DNA of 64,000 nt from NCBI RefSeq assembly GCF_030867145.1, contig NC_134414.1:61911397-61975396 (forward strand), in the 5' to 3' direction. The notes below the pieces were generated by a model, which worked only from the letters and a program-made list of their open reading frames with translations, was not told the origin of the DNA and did not search any database. Shown one piece after another: positions 49,101 through 64,000 of the stretch (within the stretch, counting starts at the first letter, position 1; each line of letters begins with the position of its first letter). This stretch comes from Opisthocomus hoazin (Eukaryota > Chordata > Aves > Opisthocomiformes > Opisthocomidae). Position numbers and translations under genes: made by a program.

Positions 49101-49765
49101 AGCTTTGAAAACAATTATGTTCACTGTTGATATTGGTTGAACTTGTTCATTAAATTCCAAGAAGGAACGTGGAAGGATCTGGTTTTCCCTTGTGGTTTGC
49201 TAAACACGAACCCAGTTTCAAAAGATCAGGGAACAGTGGAAGCTGCCTTTGTTCAGATTCAAAACAAAATGATCATTCCTGAAAAATCACTTGCTAAATG
49301 CTCAGCTCTTCCAGAAACTCTGTAAGTCCTGAGTTACCAAATGAAAGGAGAAACCTAACAGTTCCCAGGCCCTCTGCTCACCATCAGTTGGCCAGATAGG
49401 CTCCAACACAGCCGAGAGCCAAGCAGGTAGGTTGGCATTAGTCGCACCCAACATCTGGTGGAACTGCTTAAAAACTCCAGAGTCTCTCTGAAATATTTTA
49501 TCAGCCCTTATAGTTAAGTGTTGAGAATGTCCGTAAGTTTTCACATTTGATTGTCCAGATCCTGAAAAACCTGGACATCCACACAATTTACCAGTCATCT
49601 TACCGAACACATGTACAGAAGCAATGTTTTTGCTGTGTACATACTGATATTCAGGTATGCTAAGACCAAGTATTCTTCCACCTCTTCTCTGCAAGGCATC
49701 TCACCTATCGCCATTAATTTCTATCTTCTGTTCTATGCAGGTTCCCTATCCTTCATATCCCTTTC

Positions 49766-50915
49766 CTTGAGGGAAAGGCTGTGGATGTTGTCTACCTAGA
49801 ATTTAGTAAGACCTTCAACACTGCTCCCCACAGCATCCTCCTGGAGAAACTAGCTGCCCATGGTTTGGATGGGTGTACTCTTCACTGGATAAAGAACTGA
49901 CTGAATGCCTGAGCGCAGAGAGCGGTGGTGCATGGAGTTAAATCCAGCTGGTGACCAGTCACAAGTGGTATTCCCCAGGGCTCAGTTTTGGGGATAGACT
50001 TGTTTAACATCTTTATCAATGATCTGGATGATGGGATTGAGTGCTCCCTCAGTAAGTCTGCAGACGACACCAAGCTGGGCAGGAGTGTCAAGCTGCTTGA
50101 GGGTAGGATGGCTCTGCAGAAGGATCTGGACAGACTGGATCAATGGGCCGAGGCCAGCTGTATGAGTTTCAACAAGGCCACAACAACCCCATGCAATGCT
50201 ACAGGCTTAGGGAAGAGTGGCTGGAAAGCTGCCTGGCAGAAAAGGACCTTGAGGTGGTCAACAGCCGGCTGAACATAAGCCAGCAGTGTGTCCAGGTGGC
50301 CAAGAAGGCCAACGGCATCCTGGCTTGGATCAGGAACAGTGTGGCCAGCAGGAGCAGGGAGGTGATCGTGCCCCTGTACTCAGCGCTGGTGAGGCCGCAC
50401 CTGGAGTACTGTGTTGTTTTGGGCCCCTCACTACAAGAAAGACATTGAGGGGCTGGAGCGCGTCCAGAGAAGGGCAGTGAGGCTGGTGAAGGGTCTGGAG
50501 AACAAGTCTTATGAGGAGTGGCTGAGGGAACTGAGATTGTTTAGTCTGGAGAAGAGGAGGCTGAGGGGGGACCTTATCGCTCTCTACAATTACCTGAAAG
50601 GAGGTTGTAGTGAGGTGGGTGTTGGTCTCTTCTCCCAGGTAACTAGCGATAGGACGAGAGGCAATGGCCTCAAGTTGCGTCAGGGGAGGTTTAGATTGGA
50701 TATTAGGAAAAATTTCTTCACTGAAAGAGTCATAGAGCATTGGAACAGGCTGCCAGGGAGGTGGTTGAGTCCCCATCCCTGGAGGTGTTCATAAAACGTG
50801 TGGATGTGGCACTTCAGGACATGGTTTAGCAGACACAGTGGTGTTGTGATGACGGTTGGACTTCATGATCTTAGAGGTCTTTTCCAACCTTTATGAATCT
50901 ATGATTCTATGATTC
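49766..50915 (+). mobile_element. CR1 LINE fragment, the longest copy, with part of the reverse-transcriptase core
   Basis: It begins at the reverse-transcriptase block AVDVVYLEFSKTF and carries [18 protein letters not shown], a catalytic-motif position reading SADDTK where active copies have an aromatic residue before ADD, the [18 protein letters not shown] block, and the [22 protein letters not shown]-terminus. It is disabled by an in-frame TGA near 49899, frameshifts near 50175, 50411 and 50753, and loss of the N-terminal endonuclease. The 3' UTR has aagacctctaagatcatgaagtcc-type sequence (reverse seen) and ATGATTCT octamers ending at about 50915. It belongs to the same subfamily as the copy at 21941. 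Confidence 0.95.
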
Positions 50916-53539
50916 GTATTTTTATCTTCACATTTCTTTACCTAAGAGATTTTGGTCCTACAACACACCTGAGATTTTTCTTAAGTTGAATAAAAAAATA
51001 ATAAATCTAGTTCTAATATAGTCCTAGTCCGTATTTTCAAGACAGAGCCTCAGACAAAAAAGGAGTTCTATTAATGTCTGTTCCTTTTCAATAATGACAG
51101 CAGGTACACAAATATGAATGTAGCAACTTTACAATGAATTACTGCATTCAGATCCACAAAGTAGTTTAAGGTTTTTATGAAGAATTAGACGCCTAAGTAT
51201 CCTTGGAGACCTGATTCCTTGTTTTCGGTATTAGGCTTTAATTCAAGCTACTATAATCCAGTAAGGTCCCTTTATATTCTTTTAACAGAAAAGACTTCAA
51301 CAGCACAAGTATAATATCCAGTAATATCTCACCACACTCCAGACACTGGGCTAATATAAGGTCAAAAACCCTTTCAGCTCTGTGTTACAGAACAAAAAAC
51401 CCACCCATTTTATATTCTTGGAGTTGTCCTACTTTAGAATTTGGAAGGACTGAACAACAGCTCTGGACGCACCCCTAATTAATTCTATTTTTCACAAAGT
51501 TTCATGTTTTACCATCCCAGAGTCTGGGAAAATTTATGGTCTTGCCAGCTGACCTGTTTTAGACATCTTTTGCACCTGAGGGCCTGTACATGACAGTAGG
51601 TAGCTCTCCACCAAAGAAACAGTCCTACACGCACATACAGAAAAGACAGTCAACACTTAAGAACTGTTTCACAAAGAACTGTTCTACAACTAGGACTGCA
51701 CATTTCTGTATCTTGTGACTTACTTAATTGTCCCTAAACAGAATGTCTACAATTTACTGTAAAACACATTAGTTTTCCAGCAGTGATATTTAAATAAGCG
51801 GCAAAAAAGCCACGAAAAGAAGAGCCAATAGACCACAGCATTTATGGCTTTAACTCAGTACTACAACTTTAAGTGTACCACCACTAGCTTCCTACATTCT
51901 CCACATCTCCACCTGAAGCTGGGCCACTGCAGTGAAAGCTCACGTGAAGCTATCAGCAGGGCAGCTGGGGCTTCCCCACTCCTTCAAGACCTCTGCATCT
52001 CACTGGGCTGCAGATCCAGACTCCCGTGTGCTTATCCTCCCTCTAGCTCCCTGACTCCTGCGTTTCTGGCAGCACAGGGCTTCAAAGGGAAGGGTGGAGG
52101 CTGGCCTTAACCCGACCGCCCTGCGTATGCTGGTGGGTACGGCATCTTCCTGGGAATGGGGAGCACTGTGTCCAGACCTCTTCAGACAGAGGACAACGCA
52201 GAACACAGACTTCTGCGCTTCCTGGAAGAGTGCCGTCACCCCCATGCTAAGGAAGGGCAGCACTGCCATAACTATCATGTCCATTTAGCTGTCTGTTAAC
52301 ACCGTTGCCTCATCTCCAACTGAATGAAGGATACTAACGTGCAACACTGGGTCAGATACCAGAACTGCAGAGGGAGACAAGTGCTCAGGCCTTGTCTGCT
52401 GCATCGCATTTTCTGTCCAGCTGTAGGTGACTCCCCTTTCACTATGCAAACTGCCTGGATCTCCCTCCAGAGCTTCCCCTTTGCTTTCGAGGTGTTTACA
52501 CCAACTCCTGGTGGACTGATTGCCCTGCTGAGGTTAGATATCTACAGTGCGTGAAACACGGTCCCTGATTTATGAGGCTCGGATGTTCCGCCACTGTAAA
52601 CATAATGTAACATCAGAAAAATGGGAACAACTGAACAAGGGAGGCTCACCGTAAAGACTTGGGAAGTAATTTTCTACTGACCAAAAAAACAACTCAAGTC
52701 TAGCTGTCAGGTACATTGTATTGTTACGCTGAATGTTAGTCACTTCAGAATGTAACCACAACAGGTTTTCCCATAAATAAATCAAATCTCTTCCCATGAT
52801 TCTCTTAATGGAAAACTTCCTATTTGAATGACAGTTTTTAATTACTAGATGAAGTTCTGCTTGCATAAAGAGTTTCCATTTCAAAGACACATTGCACTGA
52901 TATGAAAAGTCTCTGTGGAGAAACATCCTTGTCATTGGAAAATGTACAAGTTTTGACTACTCTGTGGCTTTCCTACAGAGAGACCACGGCATGGCATATA
53001 GAACAAACAACTCCATCAGGCTCTTGTCAGCTGCATAGACTTAATTTGCTACTGATCCACTACGTCCCTGGGTGAGCCTGAATTTCTGTACGTTTCTGTT
53101 TACCCCTCTGCAAAAACACAGTTTCTAAAAAGTATTGCTCAGCCTGGAGAAGGGAGTAGAGAGGAGGGGGAGGAGTGGGTGATAGGGGTTTTATGAGATC
53201 CCACTGGAAGTCTTGGGAGTGGTGCCTCTTGGCTGCCCCAAGCTGCTCCCGGATGGGTTTGGTGAGCTGCAGATGCAAGTTAGACAAAAGGCCCTTGCCC
53301 TCTAAGGTGAGGACAGGACAGGGAAGCCGCTGCCACGGTGGCAGGGAAGCTATGTGGAACAAGGGATGAGTGGAGCATGCCCCAGCTTAGCTTCTGCCAG
53401 GACTTGCCTTCAGAAGAGAGGCAAGGGCAGCACTTCTGCCATCCTACCCCTCTGCCCGGCAGCAGGGTGGCTGCCTGTGCCGAAGAGCTAAAACGGGCAC
53501 TGCTAGCACCTGACGGGAGGAGTTACAACGCGAGTTCTC
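50916..53539. other. Intronic, no gene or repeat recognised
   Basis: This is unique AT-rich sequence, with a slightly GC-richer patch at 51900-52260. No supportable coding sequence, and no element of either CR1 subfamily. Confidence 0.5.
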
Positions 53540-53615
53540 AAGCTAATGAAGAAAAAGGAATGAGAAAACGTCTTACCAAGCTAATGAAGAAAAAGGAATG
53601 AGAAAACGTCCTACG
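53540..53615. repeat. 38-bp tandem duplication (two copies, one mismatch)
   Basis: Copy one, 53540-53577, and copy two, 53578-53615, both read aagctaatgaagaaaaagga then atgagaaaacgtc, and differ at one T/C position near the end. It is a recent local duplication inside the ABCC4 intron. Confidence 0.95.
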
Positions 53616-54424
53616 AGACTCTGGAGCAGCACAGAGGGAAGAAAAGAAAAGAAAAAAAGAGCTTGAAAACCACTGGATTATAATTTTATGGTAGTATTAT
53701 TTGATGGCCTGACTTAACAAGTCTTTCCAACTTTGGTTCCAAAGATTGTACGGATACTTCCCTATCTCACCCAGGTGTTTGAAGTTTAATTAATTAATGT
53801 TTGTAAAGAGCGTTACAATTTCCAGATGAAAGGTCCTATGCAAGTGCAATGAAGTATTACTCATTGAGGTGATTGGGTTAGAGAGTATCACATTACACAA
53901 TACAGCTCTTCCCTCAATGATTTTAAGTGTTTGAAGTTCTGATAAAATGTATTTATCACTAAGATAGATATAATGGAAATAATCCTAAGGCGTGACCTGG
54001 ATTATGAAACCAGAGGTATGGTTTTGGGAATGGAACAAACGAGAATTAAAACAACTCCTGAGGCCAGATTTGTCTACAGTTGTATAAAATGTATTCTGTT
54101 CTTTTTCTCCTCTTCCAGTAGGCTTTTCTTCTCTTCTAAAATAGAACCGGTTATTACGATGGGTGTGAGCAGACATGCAACAGTTCACGTTCAGTTCCTA
54201 TTTCCATACTCATCCAACTTGACATTTTCTCATGACTTTCTCAAAAATATTTTCTATTCTAATTTTTTTTTTTCTTCAATGTTTGGATTAACCCTAAAGG
54301 TGAACATTTTCTTTCTGGAAAGTTCTGCTTTAATCAGCAGTTAAATTGAATTAAATCAAAAGCTTGTGGACAAGGTCAAACTGGAGATTGCAGTCAATAC
54401 GCTTAAGACAGGGTTAACATTAAA

Positions 54425-55180
54425 GCTATTTAGATCTAGACAGGCTAAAGGAATAGGTCAGCATGAACTTCATGACACTCAACAGTGACAGATGCAAAGT
54501 TCTGAATCTGGAATGGATTGACCCCCTGCACCAGTACCAGCTGGGGAGTAACTGCCTGGGCATCAGCTGTATTGAAAAGGAGGTGGGTTCCTGGTGTTCA
54601 GTGAGCTGAAGAGGAGTCAAGCAGTGTGCCGTGGGAGTGTCACAGGAGAGCAGGTCAAGGGAATCGCTTTATTCAGTGCTCATCAGATCAGATCTGGAAT
54701 ACGGTGACCAGTTGTGACCTCTCAGTACAAGAAAGATGAAGGTAAATTGGAGCAAGTTTGAAACAGGGTTACCAGGGCGGACAGTGGACTGGAGCACTTG
54801 ACCTATGAGGAGAAGGTGACAGAACAGGGCTTGGTTCACCCTGGAGAACAGATGGCTTCATGGGACTCAACGGCAATCTTCCCATACCTACAAGGAAGTT
54901 ACTGAGAAAACTGAAGCAGGCTCTTTAGTGAAATACACAGTGGGAAAACAAGAACTGATTGCCATAAACCGAAGGCAGGCTTCATCTGGATATAAGGGAA
55001 AAGAGATTTCATGGCAGATAATTCAGCACTGGGTCAGGTTGCCCACAGACTGTGGAATCGCCACCTTTCCAGGTTTCCAAGACCTGACTGGAAGCTGATC
55101 TGAAATTAGTGCTGACCCTGCTTTAAGTGGGATATTAGACTAGAGACCTCCTGAGGTTCCTTTCAACCTGATTCAATGGG
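54425..55180 (+). mobile_element. Old, diverged CR1 LINE fragment
   Basis: The order of CR1 ORF2 landmarks is visible but eroded: a FMTLNSDRCKVLNLE-like stretch, ctcatcagatcagatctggaatacggtg (like LIRSDLEYG), ttgacctatgaggagaagg (LTYEEK), caggttgcccacagactgtggaatc, and a 3' end attagactagagacctcctgaggttcctttcaacct. Many indels and no octamer tail indicate an old insertion. Confidence 0.85.
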
Positions 55181-55749
55181 AAGGGAGACAAAACCTAGCT
55201 TACGTTCAGGTTATGCATACTTGTTCAGGAATGGGCTTGGACTTTTGTGCTTAAGTTACGAGAGTTGAACAAGTTTGCTCAATTTTTGTTTGAAAAAATA
55301 ACATTACTCATTATTTGTCAAAAGACAACTGTTAATGTTCCAACTGCCATATTCCATCTTTGTTCTTTTTCCCACATTTTCTAACAAACTTACCATGATA
55401 GCAAATGAAGGCATTATTGCACCTAGAAGTCTCAGTTAAAGAAGAAACAAAACCAGGGTTTTTAATACCACCAGGTAATGGAAGAACAATGCACTTCAGT
55501 TTGTGCATTTTTACTCTTAAAAAAGAATCTGCATGAAGTTATATTTGTGAATTACTAAAACACATTATTGACTGACCAAATTTTAAAATACACTGAAAAC
55601 TTTCTTTTGCTGAGTTTTCTCAATTTTTGTGATATTTAAGTAAAAAACTAATTTTCCATGAATGTTGTGTTTATTATTAATGGCGCTCATTAATAGTTAG
55701 TCTTCCAGAGGGATATTCTTTTTCCTTGCATTTCTAGCACACATTTTTC

Positions 55750-56558
55750 ACAGAATCACAGAATGGTAGGGGTTGGAAGGGACCTCTGCGGGTCATCTAG
55801 TCTAAGCCCCCTGCTGAAGCAGGGTCACCTACAGCAAGTTGCTCAGGACCTTATCCAGGTGGGTTTTGAATATCTCCAGAGAAGGAGAATCCACAAATCC
55901 TCTGGGCAACCTGTTCCAGTGCTCCATCACCCTCAGAGGGAAGAAGTTCTTCCTCATGTTCAGGTGGAATTTCCTACGCTTCAGTTTGTGCCCGTTGCCC
56001 CTTGTCCTGTCGCTGGGCACCACGGAAAAGAGCCTGGCCCCATCCTCTTGACACTCACCCTTAGGATAGTTGTAAGCATTTATAAGGTCCCCTCTCAGCC
56101 TTCTCTTCTTCAGGCTGAACAAGCCCAGCTCCCTCAGCCTCTCCTCGTAGGAGAGATGCTCCAGTCCCCTCATCATCCTCGTAGCCTTCTGCTGGACTCC
56201 CTCCAGTAGCTCCTCATATTTCTTGAACTGGGGAGCCCAGAACCGGATGCAGTACTCCAGATGGGGCCTCACTAGGGCAGAGTAGAGGGGAAGGAGAACC
56301 TCCCTTGACCTGCTGGCCACACTCCTCTTAATGCACCCCAGGATCCCATTGGCCTTCTTGCCAACCAGGGCACACTGCTGGCTCATGGTCAACCTGTCGT
56401 CCACCAGCACTCCCAGGTCCCTCTCCACAGAGCTGCTCTCCAGCAGGTCCGCCCCAAGCCTGTACTGGTGCATGGGGTTGTTCGTCCCCAGGTGCAGGAC
56501 CCTGCACTTGCCCTTGTTGAACTTCACCAGATTCCTCTGCGCCCAGCTCTCCAGCCTG
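55750..56558 (-). mobile_element. CR1 LINE fragment with a 264-codon open frame
   Basis: The minus strand is open from 56623 to 55829 and covers the ORF2 C-terminal third: [71 protein letters not shown] and the terminal HWNRLP...LSNLL. The 3' UTR and octamers lie at 55750-55830. No stop codon interrupts it, unlike the plus-strand copy at 49766. The catalytic reverse-transcriptase motif and endonuclease are not included, so it is not autonomous. The first 20 or so residues of the frame come from non-CR1 sequence. Confidence 0.95.
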
Positions 56559-56861
56559 TTATTATTGTTCCAAAATTCTGCTATATTCCCACTAGGAGTT
56601 ACATGCCTGAATAAACCAAACAATTAGAATTGTAACAAAAGCACACCAGCCATAACTCTGATTATTCTAAATAGGCGATCATACTTCTGACTTGTCCAGA
56701 AAGAGAATCAGTAACTGAATACGGATGTTAAGAAAACAGGTTTGTTAAGGGGTCACGTGTCATTTTCCTCCTTTTTTCTGTCCTATGCTTGTCACTCTCC
56801 TCTCTCCCCCCAACATTACAGGAATCTGTAAGAAGATCAAAATGGAGCAATGTAAAAAGAT

Positions 56862-56877
56862 AAAAAAAAAAAAAAAA
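56862..56877. repeat. A16 homopolymer
   Basis: Sixteen A residues follow aaaaagat within the intron. No attached retrocopy is visible. Confidence 0.9.
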
Positions 56878-58711
56878 TTTAAGAGTTACTAATGACTGTG
56901 GACTCAAAGGTACGTCTTCTTGCAGATCTGTTCCTTAATACTCTGAAGCGGTCAAAGGCATTTGAAAAAGACTGTATTAGACAATGTATGAACATAAATG
57001 GACTTTTAGGAAACTAGAAATCTTAATAGTGGCTGAGCTGAAACAACATAGTGTTAAGAATTATGTACAGACTCTAAAAATGCAACAGAGTAGCTATACA
57101 GTTGGTAATAATACTGAGCAGTTTAGGGTGAAAGGCAATGTCCATGCTTTGTTCCAATGATTTTTGGCAAAAAACCTGCATAAAACATCTAGCTTTTCAT
57201 TATGACTGCATGATATTAAAGGTAAAACTAAGAAAATATCTTCATGGAAAGAGCATTCTGTGCATAACATGTTAATGGTAGCTAATGAACCAAAACCCAC
57301 AGAAAACCCTTTGGACAGCTAACAAACACACACAGCTATTAATTAGGTCACAGCTGTTTCCTCACAAGTCTTTTGTTCACTTTAGTTGTAGAAAACACCA
57401 ACATATCTATTAGACCTGTAGGGAGGTATTCACCAGTGAAGAAAATATTTATTTATTATACGTTAAATGCTTGCAATTATATGACTACTTACGGCACTTC
57501 TGCTGGTTTCTCTCTTTGTAAGTAAACTATAATCATTCAGTTCACAATCTATCCTACTCCTCAGAACACCACTCACCTCAGTAGATCCAATTGTTTCATT
57601 TTGTGTACTTCAGGCAACCATTGTAACTCAATCACAGATTTTGAAATGTTTTGAGCATCCAGTAAAAAAACACATGGAAAGAATTAACACGCTTCATTTT
57701 CACAAAATAAAATTGAAGAAAGTTGTTTGTTGGTTTTTTGTTTTTGTTTTGTTTTTTTTCAGGTGACCACCGGGATGCGAAGGGTTATTTCTATCTGAAT
57801 CCCAGTTAAATTTGAGTTCCACTCATGAACACGGTTTGCCCACTACGCCAGTTACTTCATTAACTGGCTGTGAAGAAAACATTTGCAAAGGGCTCCTGTT
57901 CCTACTGCAGAAAATTGCAAAACTGCCGGCTGCACATCATTGCTAGGACACAAACCAGCCTGATTTCCTGAGAGCCTAGGGGAGACCATTGCCTTTATGA
58001 AAAAAATCAGGAAGTATTTCCTAATTTCCACACATGTGCAATGCACCATGGGGCAGACAAGAAGGCAGAGAAGGTATTTCACAGTGGCAGAGTATATGGC
58101 TGCTCTGTTGGGAAAAGAGATGGCAGAGGCTGCTATATCAGTAGTGCTTCATCTTTTCTGTCTGAGCCTTGCTTTAGAAAGCTGGCCATGCTCCTTACCT
58201 CACCAGTCTAGTTCCACTCCTCCCACCACCACCCTTGCCCCAGGGCAGCTGCTGCCTCCTTACCTCCATGTCTCCTGCCCCAGAACCTCTACCACTTCCT
58301 CCTCGCACATCCCACACCATAAACTATTGTCACTGCCTCCCTCAGCCCACCGAGAGTGAATTAATAAATCTGACCGAATCCAGCTGACTCTGTTCAGAGC
58401 CTCCCGGGTGTGTCTTCACAGGCTCCTAGTGCTTGGCAGAGTTTATTTGCTCAGGTCTGCTGCTGCGCCTCACCTGCAATGGGTTCATGCCTCACACGTT
58501 GGAAACCACAGGGCCAAGGCAACATAAGTAGTCTTTTCAGGTCATTACTTCTACAGTTTTATGAGTTGCCAATCACAGTAACTAGGATAGCTAGGTTAAC
58601 TAGGGTAAGTCTAAAGTACAACTTAAACCTCTGCCCGCTTCTGGATCAAAGTTAAGAAGAAAGAGTCAGTAACATTATTCTTCATCAGGAAAAAAATAGA
58701 GAAGAGTTTTA

Positions 58712-64000
<5,289 letters not shown>

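Overview
The window is bird (avian) nuclear DNA. The main evidence is about ten copies of the CR1 LINE (non-LTR retrotransposon). Most are 5'-truncated and keep the C-terminal end of the reverse-transcriptase protein plus the typical CR1 tail, a run of ATTCTGTG or ATTCTATG octamers with no poly(A). Gene density is very low, introns are long, and intergenic DNA is AT-rich with isolated CpG-rich patches. No bacterial-type operons, CRISPR arrays, rRNA or tRNA genes were seen.

One gene can be named: ABCC4 (MRP4, an ABC-C family efflux pump), on the minus strand. Two coding exons are certain: 58730-58835, carrying the H-loop of the second nucleotide-binding domain, and 41436-41570, the end of that domain. 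A third, 39365-39580, is my candidate for the last coding exon. It has a splice acceptor in the matching phase and 71 open codons before a stop. It would be followed by a long 3' UTR running to about 32.2 kb. The exon with the Walker B motif and all earlier exons are not in the window, so they must lie beyond 64,000.

Layout: 1-32 kb is the 3' flank of ABCC4. In other vertebrates this side faces SOX21. Here it holds a probable conserved non-coding block (about 1.3-2.8 kb), CpG-rich patches without genes (3.05-3.95, 12.76-12.96 and 25.77-26.68 kb), seven CR1 fragments, a perfect 122-bp tandem duplication at 9.4 kb, a (TTCC)n microsatellite at 15.9 kb, and one unexplained short reading frame at 13.7 kb that looks like protein. 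From 32.2 to 39.4 kb is the candidate ABCC4 3' UTR, where I see no CR1. From 41.6 to 58.7 kb is a 17-kb intron with three further clear CR1 copies and one very decayed one. From 58.8 kb to the end is part of the preceding intron.

There is no multi-gene system here. The most interesting items are the unusual C-terminal tail predicted for ABCC4, its repeat-free long 3' UTR, the candidate regulatory block at the left end, and the unidentified peptide at 13.7 kb. All coordinates were read by eye. Repeat boundaries are good to roughly 10-20 bases.
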